A stretch of 64,000 nt of DNA from Gallionella sp. (lineage in GTDB: Bacteria; Pseudomonadota; Gammaproteobacteria; Burkholderiales; Gallionellaceae), in NCBI GenBank assembly GCA_022340615.1, contig JAJDNO010000007.1, forward strand, positions 61,084 through 125,083. The letters are read 5' to 3'. The number at the start of each line of letters is the position of its first letter. The stretch's first letter is position 1. Below the pieces are notes generated by a model that made no database searches, had not been told where the DNA came from, and worked only from the letters and a program-made list of their open reading frames with translations. Below are positions 23,201-30,552 of this stretch, in pieces. Both the position numbers and the translations under genes were made by a program.

Positions 23201-23312
23201 ACACCTGCTCGGCGAGCACCTGCTGGGTGAGGTCCAGCGCCTTGCGCCGGCGCCGCAACCAGTAGCCAAACGAATCTGTCCGATCCTCCACCCCGCCTGA
23301 CCCCCGCTGCAT
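20232..23312 (-). CDS. Large XRE-type HTH / P-loop ATPase / TPR transcriptional regulator
   Basis: This is a 1026-residue cytosolic protein. Residues 15-80 form an XRE-like helix-turn-helix (LRRRRKALDLTQQVLAEQV...IRKIEADERRPS). A P-loop, GEPGIGKS, sits at residues 148-155, with a Walker B-like VLMVDDFQWADD near 270, as in MalT/LuxR-type signal ATPases. From about residue 560 to the end the chain is Ala/Leu/Arg-rich and repeats in TPR fashion (LYHLGTVAWSNGQNDQA, YTRSLELARGIADK). Such proteins couple a ligand or partner to DNA binding. The gene is notably GC-rich and opens away from a methyltransferase cluster. Two 12-base direct repeats lie just upstream of its start, so autoregulation and control of the divergent genes are inferred. 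Confidence 0.85.
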   Translation of the reverse strand: MQRGSGGVEDRTDSFGYWLRRRRKALDLTQQVLAEQVFCSGFTIRKIEADERRPSRWLADRLAAALAIPEAERRDFLDAARAQNATKRLRMDPTPVNSDTHTTAINSPADSPASDPTPLVGRNNEYGQLIGLISRLTAGTGYTVLIEGEPGIGKSRLLREVTRYAHAQDLPTLTTNCYEIERAMPYQPVVDLVTRALERVSTAALRTLAPVSLAELAALVPEIGERFPNLPQLSNDFPEARQARLSRAVDQLLEASRDGRPAVLMVDDFQWADDASAQVLHYLARHAAQRPVLLIYAYRDDAVDSDERFAQLVESLRRDTDARRVPLARLGYADTESLIAALANEHPGGNLGTNLAAPGLAERLQLETEGNPFFLMSILQSISEGETQLEPRANDTPGLLPDALRAAVRVRLAHVPKEFRPLLETAAVLGRRFDFDTLLGVTQEPEAQLLDALEALVKRRLLLEEAEGGVYDFSHDKLREVAYRDISGARRRLLHQSVAEVLERRGEGTMKELDAQLAEHYERAHVWAKALHYLVRAAQHSQKLFAMRDALHWLDRAVALSEAHPDSLDEQQRLAIYEQRGSARAQAGQTRGAVADMRRVIDALRAGGEREKTRDALIQLGMAYRRADQYEEATACLNEALAESRAMNDERHAADTLYHLGTVAWSNGQNDQAIKFHQQAVEICERTGFTDLVAVQAWHGRGEAHFANAEPAAAIACYTRSLELARGIADKSYESENLMMIGHACLGSKGLGDYPRAMANFEAALDIARAADLQWHFGPTLIGIDHVRGCTGRYGEAWTDLQKTLNWLESLKQSRYQLIAIDCIGHLLLDLGLNELAAEYLERGLALGRDTGILFWRAAIQTNLAIARSRLGQIIDTPALQNTLEQTRRTAERYMMVRCLEGLAEIALSAGDTSRCRKYADELLAIAVANGLRELEAIARRWRGEAMFAEKNYAAAQAELFRAAAMAENIGRVRLQMDSQVALARLLAEQGQLDDAQPHAAKAHEIADAIEKSLDSSGLDARLRMD

Positions 23313-23345
23313 TAGATGCGTTTGATTCTAGCAGCTAAGGCCCCG

Positions 23346-23369
23346 TTTTTGTCCCGCTTTTTGTCCCGC
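23346..23369. repeat. Two tandem 12-base direct repeats, candidate operator
   Basis: TTTTTGTCCCGC occurs twice in direct succession (23346-23357 and 23358-23369). The repeats lie 33-57 bases upstream of the regulator start and about 140 bases before the divergent methyltransferase. A 12-base period is near one helical turn, which suits a protein binding repeats on one face of the DNA. Confidence 0.5.
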
Positions 23370-23511
23370 TTTGCGTTACCCACTGTCCTCAGTCCAGGAG
23401 TGAAATAGCGCCATGTCGATCGTCTACACCAGAACCGGATCAGGCGACGCGCAACAGGACCGCGTTGCCATACCCAGACAAGTCCTCTTAAACACCTCAA
23501 GGAGAACAAAC

Positions 23512-24345
23512 ATGTCAACAGTCATTTCAACACCAGCGCCCGCCATTGATCTTGCGGCCGTGAAGAGCAAGCAACAACTTGCCTGGTCGTCCGGAGACTA
23601 TGCCGTCGTCGGCACCACACTGCAGATCGTCGGTGAATCATTGTGCGAAGCGCTCGACCTGCGTGCCGGCGAAAAGGTACTCGATGTCGCCGCCGGTAAC
23701 GGCAATGCGACGCTTGCAGCCGCGAGGCGCTGGTGCGATGTGACCTCGAGCGATTACGTTCCGACACTGCTCGAGCGCGGCCGCGCCCGGGCAAGCGCCG
23801 AAGGTTTGCCGGTGAAGTTCGAGCAGGCGGACGCGGAGAACCTGCAATATGCCGAGGGGAGTTTCGATGTCGTGATGTCCACCTTTGGCGTGATGTTCAC
23901 GCCAGACCAGGAGAAAGCCGCCGCCGAGATGGCGCGCGTCTGCAAGCCCGGCGGTCGGATCGGTCTCGCGAACTGGACGCCGACCAGCTTCGTCGGCGAG
24001 ATCTTCAAGCTGATAGGCCGTTACATTCCGCCTGCGGCCGGTGTGAAGTCGCCCGGACTGTGGGGCACCGAAGCGCGGTTGCGCGAAATTTTCGGCACGC
24101 GGCTCGACACGATCGCGATTGAACACAAGGATTTCGTGTTCCGCTACCACAGCGCGGCCCATTGGGTGGAAGTGTTTCGCACTTTCTACGGGCCTTTGCA
24201 CAAGGCGTTCTCGGCACTCGACACAGAGTTGCAGGAATCACTCACCGCCGACTTGATCGCCCTGGCTGAAAGTTTCAATCGCGCAACCGACGGCACGCTG
24301 GTGGCACCGAGTGAATACGTCGAGGTGGTGATCAGGCGCAGGTAG
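23512..24345 (+). CDS. Class I SAM-dependent methyltransferase
   Basis: This 277-residue protein has the UbiE/Methyltransf_11 type of Rossmann fold. The SAM-binding motif VLDVAAGNGNATLAAARR lies at about residues 60-77, the acidic end of the next strand is in SDYVPTLLERGR, and motif II/III is FDVVMSTFGVMFTPDQ followed by VCKPGGRIGLANWTP. The substrate is unknown. ATG 23512 is set by a near-perfect AAGGAG about eight bases upstream; the frame is open further up to 23413. It heads a set of plus-strand genes, each with an AAGGAG-type ribosome binding site, that ends in an MddA-like methyltransferase, and it diverges from the XRE-ATPase-TPR regulator. Confidence 0.85.
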   Translation: MSTVISTPAPAIDLAAVKSKQQLAWSSGDYAVVGTTLQIVGESLCEALDLRAGEKVLDVAAGNGNATLAAARRWCDVTSSDYVPTLLERGRARASAEGLPVKFEQADAENLQYAEGSFDVVMSTFGVMFTPDQEKAAAEMARVCKPGGRIGLANWTPTSFVGEIFKLIGRYIPPAAGVKSPGLWGTEARLREIFGTRLDTIAIEHKDFVFRYHSAAHWVEVFRTFYGPLHKAFSALDTELQESLTADLIALAESFNRATDGTLVAPSEYVEVVIRRR

Positions 24346-24425
24346 GCGCGGATAAGGATACGGCATCGGCAGAATACTGCGGCCGAAATGCTGGCAATAC
24401 ACAACCTAAATTAAAGGAGAACGAA

Positions 24426-24659
24426 ATGAAACCAAGCATCAGCGACGTGATGATCCACATCAATGAGACCCTGAGCGAAGAAGCCCGCTCGACGCTCGAA
24501 GAAAGCATGCGGCAGATAGAGGGCGTGATCGCGCCCAGGTTCAACCCGGGCAAGGATCACCTGATGGTGATCGCCTTCAACCCCGACAAGACCAGCTCGG
24601 CGGCGCTGTTGGCCAAGGCGCGTTCCGCCGGTTATACCGCGCAGCTGATCGGCGGGTGA
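24426..24659 (+). CDS. Small HMA-fold-like protein without the CxxC pair
   Basis: This 77-residue protein begins at ATG 24426 behind AAAGGAGA. The order of elements (MIHINETLSEEARSTLEESM, then EGVIAPRFN, then LMVIAFNPDKTSSAALLAKARSAGY) resembles the beta-alpha-beta-beta-alpha-beta ferredoxin fold of heavy-metal-associated domains. There is no cysteine, so the metal-binding CxxC is missing and copper carriage is unlikely. The fold assignment is by pattern only. It sits between the soluble methyltransferase and the MddA-like gene and is probably co-transcribed with both. Confidence 0.65.
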   Translation: MKPSISDVMIHINETLSEEARSTLEESMRQIEGVIAPRFNPGKDHLMVIAFNPDKTSSAALLAKARSAGYTAQLIGG

Positions 24660-24735
24660 TCGCGATAACGGATCGGCACGTAAACCAACAACCGGACGTA
24701 CGAACCCATCAACCTTCGATTAAGGAGACATTATC

Positions 24736-25485
24736 ATGAAAAGAATCACGGTATTCACATACGGCGTTATCTGTTACGCCATATTCATCGCAACCTTCCT
24801 GTACACCATCGGCTTCGTCGGCAACTTGGTCGTACCGAAGTCCATAGACTCGACGCCGTCCGGAACACTGGGACAGGCATTGCTGATCAACGCTGTGCTG
24901 CTCGGAATCTTTTCCATTCAGCACAGTGTGATGGCGCGCCCCGGTTTCAAGCGCTGGTGGACGCGCTTCGTACCGCAACCGGTCGAGCGAAGTACCTACG
25001 TGTTGTTCTCGAGCCTGGCGCTGATCCTGCTGTTCGCTTACTGGCAGCCGATCGGTGGCGTGATCTGGCAGGTGCAGAACCCGGTCGGTCAGGCGGTCCT
25101 CTACGGGCTCTGCGTCCTGGGCTGGGGGATCGTGCTGGTTGCGACCTTCCTGATCAACCACTTTGATCTTTTCGGTCTGCGTCAGGTGTGGCTCTACCTG
25201 CGCGGGAAAGAAGATCACCCGCTCGCGTTTGTCACGCCCGGACTATACCGGCTCGTGCGCCATCCGATCTATGTCGGTTTTATTTTTGCCATCTGGGCGA
25301 CGCCGACCATGACCGTTGCGCATCTGTTCTTTGCGCTGCTCACGACGGGATACATTCTGGTCGGTATTCGTTTCGAAGAACGCGATCTCGTGGATTTTCA
25401 CGGCGAGCGTTACAGCGAGTACAGAAAGCAGGTGCCGATGCTGGTGCCGCGTCTCGGTGGTCGACCCTATGAGGCCGGCGAGTAA
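24736..25485 (+). CDS. mddA: MddA-like membrane S-methyltransferase (methanethiol S-methyltransferase family)
   Basis: This 249-residue polytopic membrane protein has five or so hydrophobic helices and the C-terminal isoprenylcysteine methyltransferase/NnrU-like signature LVRHPIYVGFIFAIWATPTM near residues 172-191, followed by FEERDLVDFHGERYSEYRKQVPML. The layout and the HSVMARPGFKRWWTR segment fit MddA, which methylates methanethiol to dimethyl sulfide; that substrate is inferred from family resemblance. TAAGGAGACATTATC precedes the ATG. It lies last of the three larger genes in the divergent cluster, and its soluble methyltransferase neighbour suggests a shared methylation theme. Confidence 0.75.
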   Translation: MKRITVFTYGVICYAIFIATFLYTIGFVGNLVVPKSIDSTPSGTLGQALLINAVLLGIFSIQHSVMARPGFKRWWTRFVPQPVERSTYVLFSSLALILLFAYWQPIGGVIWQVQNPVGQAVLYGLCVLGWGIVLVATFLINHFDLFGLRQVWLYLRGKEDHPLAFVTPGLYRLVRHPIYVGFIFAIWATPTMTVAHLFFALLTTGYILVGIRFEERDLVDFHGERYSEYRKQVPMLVPRLGGRPYEAGE

Positions 25486-25563
25486 GAGGGAGGCTAGCTA
25501 GCAAGAGGCTTTGGAAATGGGGGGCAGCATGTGCCGCGCCCCGCTGCGATCAGGAGTCGACAA

Positions 25564-25701
25564 ATGAACACGGTGACATATAACCATGGCATGCGATTCT
25601 GGAAACGATTGGGTATGGCCGGATTCGCATTCTTTCTGTTGAAGGGCTTGGTCTGGCTGGCTATCCCGGTCGTAATGTACTTGTTTGGATCCGCGGGTTA
25701 G
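25564..25701 (+). CDS. 45-residue single-span membrane peptide
   Basis: A short open frame starts at ATG 25564 with AGGAG seven bases upstream and ends at TAG 25699-25701. The 45-residue product has a basic N-terminus (HGMRFWKRLG), one hydrophobic helix (about residues 18-42: GFAFFLLKGLVWLAIPVV) and almost no tail, so it should sit in the inner membrane with its N-terminus inside. I do not recognise a named family, although short proteins with a FFLLKGLVWL core are familiar as hypothetical neighbours in proteobacteria. It trails mddA by about 80 bases and may belong to the same operon. Confidence 0.6.
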   Translation: MNTVTYNHGMRFWKRLGMAGFAFFLLKGLVWLAIPVVMYLFGSAG

Positions 25702-25884
25702 CGACGCCGGCCACTGGCGTGTACCACCGTGACAGTGATAGTGGGCCCCGCTCCCGGAAGCGAGAAGTTGATAGCCGCCTCGTGCGTGAGCAGGTCTGAA
25801 ACAACGTTTGGAAGTGGTTGCGTCCGGCTGCAGCAGCTACTTTATTTTTCTAATGCAATCTTATTAAACTGAAAGGAACTCATT

Positions 25885-26247
25885 ATGACTACTTCACTAT
25901 ATCAACGTCTTGGTGCAGCCGACGGCATTGCCCGTCTTGTGGAAGATGCGATCGATGCGCATCTGGTCAATCCCATCGTCAAAACCCGTTTCGAAAAGAT
26001 CAAGGACATCGAATTCGCCAAAAAGATGGCGCGCGAATTTTTCTGTGCAGGCGCCGGCGGCCCGGAACCTTACACCGGCAAGGACATGCTCACCGCGCAT
26101 AAAGGCATGAACATCAGCGAGCAGGAGTACCTGGCGGTAACGGATGACATTGTTGGTGCAATGAACAAACATAAACTCGACGATAGTACCAAGAATGACG
26201 TGATCGCCATTCTCTATTCGCTGAAGGACAACATCATTCGCGTATGA
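25885..26247 (+). CDS. glbN: Truncated hemoglobin, group I
   Basis: This 120-residue heme protein binds O2 or NO and is cytosolic. It has the group I (TrHbN) pattern: YQRLGAADGIARLVEDAI at the start, PHE-type residues around REFFCAGAGGPEPYTGKDM, and the proximal histidine in LTAHKGMNIS at about residue 72. The ATG at 25885 follows GAAAGGAAC. The upstream 180 bases contain an AT-rich stretch that could hold its promoter, but no named operator was identified. A strong GC hairpin follows the gene. Detoxification of NO or oxygen handling are the family roles; no neighbour fixes which. Confidence 0.92.
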   Translation: MTTSLYQRLGAADGIARLVEDAIDAHLVNPIVKTRFEKIKDIEFAKKMAREFFCAGAGGPEPYTGKDMLTAHKGMNISEQEYLAVTDDIVGAMNKHKLDDSTKNDVIAILYSLKDNIIRV

Positions 26248-26271
26248 CAAAAAAGATTAACCCGATATTTT

Positions 26272-26299
26272 GGGGCGCGCAACAAATGCGGCGCGCCCC
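26272..26299 (+). terminator. Strong GC hairpin after glbN
   Basis: GGGGCGCGC (26272-26280) pairs perfectly with GCGCGCCCC (26291-26299) around a ten-base loop, 25 bases after the glbN stop. It is followed by TCAGTTTGG, so the T run is poor but the stem is very stable. Confidence 0.6.
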
Positions 26300-26409
26300 T
26301 CAGTTTGGGCGCTGGGCGAATAACATCACAGGAGCCAGGATTTTAAAAAAGTTATATAGTGGACGCAAACAACATACGCGGCCAGATAAATGAAATGTAG
26401 GGGGTGTTC

Positions 26410-27909
26410 ATGGGCAAGCGATTCGACAGCATACTGGGCACCATCGGCAACACGCCGGTGATACGCATCAACAAACTGGCTCCCGAGGGTGTCAATCTCT
26501 ACGTCAAGGCAGAGTCCTTCAATCCGATGGGATCGGTAAAGGACCGGCTGGCGCTGGGAGTGATCGAGGACGCCGAACGCCGTGGTGAACTCAAGCCCGG
26601 ACAGACTATCGTCGAAGCCACCAGCGGCAATACCGGCATCGGCCTGGCCATGGTCTGCGCACAGAAGGGCTATCCACTGGTCATCGTCATGTCCGAGAGC
26701 TTCAGCGTGGAGCGGCGCAAGCTGATTCGATTCCTCGGCGCCAAGGTCGTCCTGACACCGGCCCCCCAAAAGGCTTCGGGGATGGTGGCGAAAGCCGAGG
26801 AGTTGGCCAAAGCGCATGGCTGGTGGCAACCGCGTCAGTTCGAGAACCCGGCCAACGCGGAGGTTCATGCACGAACCACCGCCGTGGAGATCCTCGAGGA
26901 CTTCGCCGATGTTTCGCTCGACTATTGGGTCACCGGTTTCGGCACGGGCGGCACGCTGAACGGCGTATCGCGAGTATTGAAGGAGAAGAGTCCGCATACG
27001 CAGATTATCGTCTGCGAGCCGGACAATTCGCCGGTGCTGGCCAGTGGCATTGCACAGCCAAGGCACAGCGACGGATCCCAAAGCGCCAGCCATCCCCGCT
27101 CCCGGCCGCATTTGATGCAGGGCTGGACTCCGGACTTTATACCGAAGCTTGTGGAACAGGTCACTGAGAGCGATCGTATCGACGGGTTTGTGATGATCGA
27201 TGGGCAGGAGGCGCTGCGATGTGCCAGGGAGTTGGCGCGGCAGGAAGGCATCTTCGTCGGCATCTCGGCGGGCGCCACGTTTTCGGGTGCGCTGCAAGTC
27301 GCCCAAGTCGCGCCGCGGGGCGCCAACCTTCTGTGCATGCTGCCCGATACCGGAGAACGCTACCTTTCCACACCGCTGTTCGATGACGTTGACATCGAGA
27401 TGACCGAGGAAGAAATAAAAATATCGAAATCGACGCCTGGATACCGATTCGATGTTGCAGCAGCTCCGAACAAAACACCCGCATCTGCGTCGACGCAAGT
27501 GGCGAATGACCTGGACGCATCGGTCACCCGCGAGATTGATGCGATTTTGCACGATCCGGATCAGTCTGTCGTGATGTTCGCCTACGAGTGGTGCGAGTTC
27601 TGCGGTGCGGCCCGAAAAATGTTTGCAGAATACGGCATCGCCTATACTTCGGTCGATCTCGACTCGGTCGCCTACCAGCAAGACGACCGCGGCATCAGGA
27701 TGCACGAAGTGCTGAAGCGCCGCACCGGATCGATCAGCTTGCCTCTTATTTTTATCGGGGGAAGCTACGAGGGCGGCTGCATTGATGTGTTCAACAGCCT
27801 GAAGTCAGGGCAACTGCACACCCGTTTGCAAAGTAGCGGCGTCAGCTTCGATCCTTCAGTCCAGACCGATCCCTATGAACATCTTCCCAAATGGTTGCAT
27901 CCGCGTTGA
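26410..27909 (+). CDS. Cysteine synthase fused to a glutaredoxin-like domain
   Basis: This 499-residue fusion has a first part (residues 1-~335) that is a PLP-dependent O-acetylserine sulfhydrylase: Lys44 in NPMGSVKDR, the phosphate loop EATSGNTGIG near 73-82, FGTGGT near 179, and GIFVGISAGATF near 278. An insert of charged/Ser-rich residues (about 215-232) precedes the HLMQGWTPDFIP segment. After a linker, residues ~360-480 form a glutaredoxin/thioredoxin-fold domain with Cys395 and Cys398 in WCEFC and a cis-proline region SISLPLIFIGG. The start is ATG 26410 behind GGGGG. The combination suggests cysteine synthesis under thiol redox control, or reduction of a disulfide or persulfide at the same site; this is an inference. 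Confidence 0.87.
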   Translation: MGKRFDSILGTIGNTPVIRINKLAPEGVNLYVKAESFNPMGSVKDRLALGVIEDAERRGELKPGQTIVEATSGNTGIGLAMVCAQKGYPLVIVMSESFSVERRKLIRFLGAKVVLTPAPQKASGMVAKAEELAKAHGWWQPRQFENPANAEVHARTTAVEILEDFADVSLDYWVTGFGTGGTLNGVSRVLKEKSPHTQIIVCEPDNSPVLASGIAQPRHSDGSQSASHPRSRPHLMQGWTPDFIPKLVEQVTESDRIDGFVMIDGQEALRCARELARQEGIFVGISAGATFSGALQVAQVAPRGANLLCMLPDTGERYLSTPLFDDVDIEMTEEEIKISKSTPGYRFDVAAAPNKTPASASTQVANDLDASVTREIDAILHDPDQSVVMFAYEWCEFCGAARKMFAEYGIAYTSVDLDSVAYQQDDRGIRMHEVLKRRTGSISLPLIFIGGSYEGGCIDVFNSLKSGQLHTRLQSSGVSFDPSVQTDPYEHLPKWLHPR

Positions 27910-27935
27910 GTTTGCAAAGGTTTACCGCTACCCGA

Positions 27936-28307
27936 TCACCAGTGTGTTTCCAGCCCGGCCTTCCAGTCATCCACGAACTTCTGTAGCGAATCGACGAAGT
28001 CCTGATCCTGATCGGTGCGGTTGATTGTGGCATGAATATAGGTATGCTGCGGGTTCGGCTGATGTCCGGTAGTCACGGTCCATTGAAAGGCATTGGGACA
28101 GCCTGGCAAGGAAAAACGCACGCCATTGCGCATATCTTCGCGGTTGGTATGGAACGTCCCCCACACGCAGTAGATTTCGCCACTCGACTCTGCATCGCTC
28201 AGCACCTTTTCGATCGATGCACACCACTGCGGCAGTTCGCCGATAGTCAGACGGCGCTGCAAATCTTCTGCCGAGGCAGGAATAATAGTCGTGGCAAAAA
28301 ATTCCAT
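27936..28307 (-). CDS. Hypothetical protein, 123 residues
   Basis: This is a compact soluble protein I do not recognise. It begins MEFFATTIIPASAEDL and has aromatic-rich beta-like strands (GEIYCVWGTFHTN, NGVRFSLPG, AFQWTVTTG, HTYIHATINR) and a C-terminal helix (FVDSLQKFVDDWKAGL). Two cysteines (in QWCAS and PGCPN) are present, but not as a motif. There is no signal peptide. It converges on the cysteine synthase-glutaredoxin fusion 26 bases away, which gives no functional clue. The ribosome binding site is weak, yet the length and even composition make it a likely real gene. Confidence 0.6.
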   Translation of the reverse strand: MEFFATTIIPASAEDLQRRLTIGELPQWCASIEKVLSDAESSGEIYCVWGTFHTNREDMRNGVRFSLPGCPNAFQWTVTTGHQPNPQHTYIHATINRTDQDQDFVDSLQKFVDDWKAGLETHW

Positions 28308-28623
28308 CTATATATGTTAATCCGAAACGATATGGCACGCGCACGAAAAAGAAATACTGCGTAAAGACGTCGTGACCTTCTGCTTCACGTTGCTGAACTC
28401 CATTTTGCAAAATTGATTGCATGAAAGTTGCCATTCGCGAACGGCAGTTTTTGGCACAAGGCGGAAATTCATAAGTCTTGATGTGCTCCCCGAAACCGGC
28501 CGGCCGTTGCACTCTTCAAATCGCCCATCCTGAACACAATTTAATGGGTGTAACAAATTCCCCGGCACGATCTCGGACGACTGGTCCGAAAGTGCAGGGG
28601 AAATGTTTCTCGTTCAGTGTTCC
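28308..28623. other. Gene-free stretch between pfp and the 123-residue gene
   Basis: No convincing coding frame was found in these 316 bases. A six-pair hairpin TCGGAC (28573-28578)/GTCCGA (28584-28589) lies about 35 bases past the pfp stop and may end that transcript. The rest probably carries the promoter of the minus-strand gene ending at 27936. Confidence 0.4.
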
Positions 28624-29877
28624 CTAGATTTTGAAACCGGCCAGCTTTTTCGGCACCGCGAGATTTTTCAGGCTTACATACTGCGGCATGCCATCCTTGA
28701 ACGGCGGATAGTCCTCGCCCTTGATCAGCGGCGACAGGTAGGTGCGGCATTTGTCGGTGATGCCGAATCCGTCCGGCGTGATGAAGTTGCGCGGCATGAA
28801 TTTCTCGACGTTCGCAACCTTGGACAGCGGCGCGACGCCGATCTTCCATTTGTAGGGCTTGTCGGAGATGCGGTCGACAGTGGGCATCACCGCATTCTGT
28901 CCCTTGATCGCGAGTTCCACTGCGGATTTACCCAGTGCGTAGGCCTGGTCGACGTCGGTCTTCGACGCGATGTGGCGCGCGGCGCGCTGCAGGTAATCGG
29001 CCACGGCCCAGTGGAATTTGTAGCCGAGCGCGTCCTTGACCATGTTGGCGACGACCGGTGCCGCGCCGCCGAGCTGCGCATGGCCGAACGCGTCGCGCGT
29101 GCCCTGTTCGGCAAGGAATTTCCCGTCCGGGTAATGGCAGCCTTCCGAAACCACCACGCTGCAATAGCCGTGCTTCTTGACCATTGCATTCACTTTGGCG
29201 AGGAATTTCTTCTGGTCGAATTCGATCTCGGGGAACAGGATCACGACAGGGATGCCGTGGTCTTCGACCAGTCCGCCTGCCGCGGCGATCCATCCCGCAT
29301 GGCGGCCCATCACTTCGAGCACGAATACCTTGGTTGATGTCTTGGCCATGGAACGAACGTCGAAGCTGGCTTCCAGCGTCGAGACGGCAATGTATTTCGC
29401 GACCGATCCGAAGCCGGGACAGCAGTCGGTGATCGGCAGGTCGTTGTCCACGGTCTTCGGAACATGGATCGCCTGCACCGGATAGCCGAGCTTTTCGGAG
29501 AGTTGCGAAACCTTGTAGCAGGTGTCGGCGGAGTCGCCGCCGCCGTTATAGAAGAAGTAACCGATGTTGTGCGCCCTGAAGACTTCGATCAGGCGTTCGT
29601 ATTCTCGTTTGTTGGCTTCCAGGCTTTTGAGCTTGTAGCGGCAGGAGCCGAATGCGCCGGAGGGCGTGTAGCGCAGCGAAGAGATGGCCTTCGCGGACTC
29701 TTTGGTGGTGTCGATCAGGTCTTCGGTCAGAGCGCCGATGATGCCGTTGCGGCCGGCGTAGACCTTGCCGATCTTGTCCTTGTGTTTGCGTGCGGTTTCG
29801 ATTACCCCGCAGGCGGAAGCGTTGATGACTGCCGTGACCCCGCCGGACTGCGCGTAAAAAGCATTCTTCTTTGACAT
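28624..29877 (-). CDS. pfp: Pyrophosphate-dependent 6-phosphofructokinase
   Basis: This 417-residue enzyme phosphorylates fructose 6-phosphate reversibly with PPi in place of ATP. The donor-site motif NGGGDSADT near residue 100 keeps the aspartate typical of PPi enzymes (ATP enzymes have Gly there). The lysine of PKTVDNDLP near residue 130 is also the PPi-type residue. GFGSVAKYIAVS and EVMGRHAGWIAAA complete the sugar-phosphate site. The start ATG 29877 is preferred because AGGAG lies seven bases upstream; an ATG at 29883 is too close to it. With the H+-pyrophosphatase at 34 kb it points to a PPi-linked energy economy. Confidence 0.93.
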   Translation of the reverse strand: MSKKNAFYAQSGGVTAVINASACGVIETARKHKDKIGKVYAGRNGIIGALTEDLIDTTKESAKAISSLRYTPSGAFGSCRYKLKSLEANKREYERLIEVFRAHNIGYFFYNGGGDSADTCYKVSQLSEKLGYPVQAIHVPKTVDNDLPITDCCPGFGSVAKYIAVSTLEASFDVRSMAKTSTKVFVLEVMGRHAGWIAAAGGLVEDHGIPVVILFPEIEFDQKKFLAKVNAMVKKHGYCSVVVSEGCHYPDGKFLAEQGTRDAFGHAQLGGAAPVVANMVKDALGYKFHWAVADYLQRAARHIASKTDVDQAYALGKSAVELAIKGQNAVMPTVDRISDKPYKWKIGVAPLSKVANVEKFMPRNFITPDGFGITDKCRTYLSPLIKGEDYPPFKDGMPQYVSLKNLAVPKKLAGFKI

Positions 29878-30051
29878 GAACATTCTCCTGGGTTGTTGAA
29901 TTCGGTTTATGAAGGTATTTCTTTTTCCTGCCTGTCTGTCTGGATTTCAAAAATTGAATGTTACGGTATTTTCAGGAACACGGTAAAAGTACCTGTCCGG
30001 TGCGCTGTCCGGCGGGATGATTTCTGTTCCTTGGAATGCAGCATGCGGGGT

Positions 30052-30483
30052 TCAATTGGTTATTCGCAATCCCAAATTTCCAGTTGCCAGAAAAATTTCC
30101 CGGAGCAGGCACAGCAAGCCGGCAATCAGCGCAAACATCGTTAGTATGAAAAGCAGCGAGACGGTGCGAGATGGATCAAGGCTCGTCACCGCGCCCAGAA
30201 AAAGTGCCGCGATGACGATGCAGACCAGCAGCGCCGAAATCGTACACAGGCTGACAGCCCAATTGATCCATCGCATTCTGCGCGTAAGCAACGGCAACTC
30301 TTCTCTATGCGCAGGTTTGATTTGTCCATTCGGATTGCCCAGTGCCCTGGAACGATCAACGATGCGGGCGAGACGACTTGTGATTACATTGAGTATTGCG
30401 CCGATGCCGGTCAGGAGAAATACCGGTGCAACAGACAGTTGTATCACATGAGCGACTGTGGTGACGTCAGTGGTGTTTTGCAT
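30052..30483 (-). CDS. DUF2721-like integral membrane protein
   Basis: This 143-residue inner-membrane protein begins MQNTTDVTTVAHVIQLSVAP. It has three hydrophobic helices, near residues 12-34, 75-100 and 106-130, and the basic cytosolic segment SRLARIVDRSRAL plus LLTRRMRWINWAV between the first two. This matches the DUF2721 pattern, for which no function is established. A GGGG lies upstream of ATG 30483; a longer start at 30522 is possible. It lies on the same strand as, and about 70 bases downstream of, the GGDEF-EAL gene, so read-through from that operon is possible. Confidence 0.75.
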   Translation of the reverse strand: MQNTTDVTTVAHVIQLSVAPVFLLTGIGAILNVITSRLARIVDRSRALGNPNGQIKPAHREELPLLTRRMRWINWAVSLCTISALLVCIVIAALFLGAVTSLDPSRTVSLLFILTMFALIAGLLCLLREIFLATGNLGLRITN

Positions 30484-30552
30484 TTTTAACCCCGAATAGA
30501 ATGCTGGAAGCGAATATTTCATACAGTTAAATTAACACAGTCCCTGATCAAT

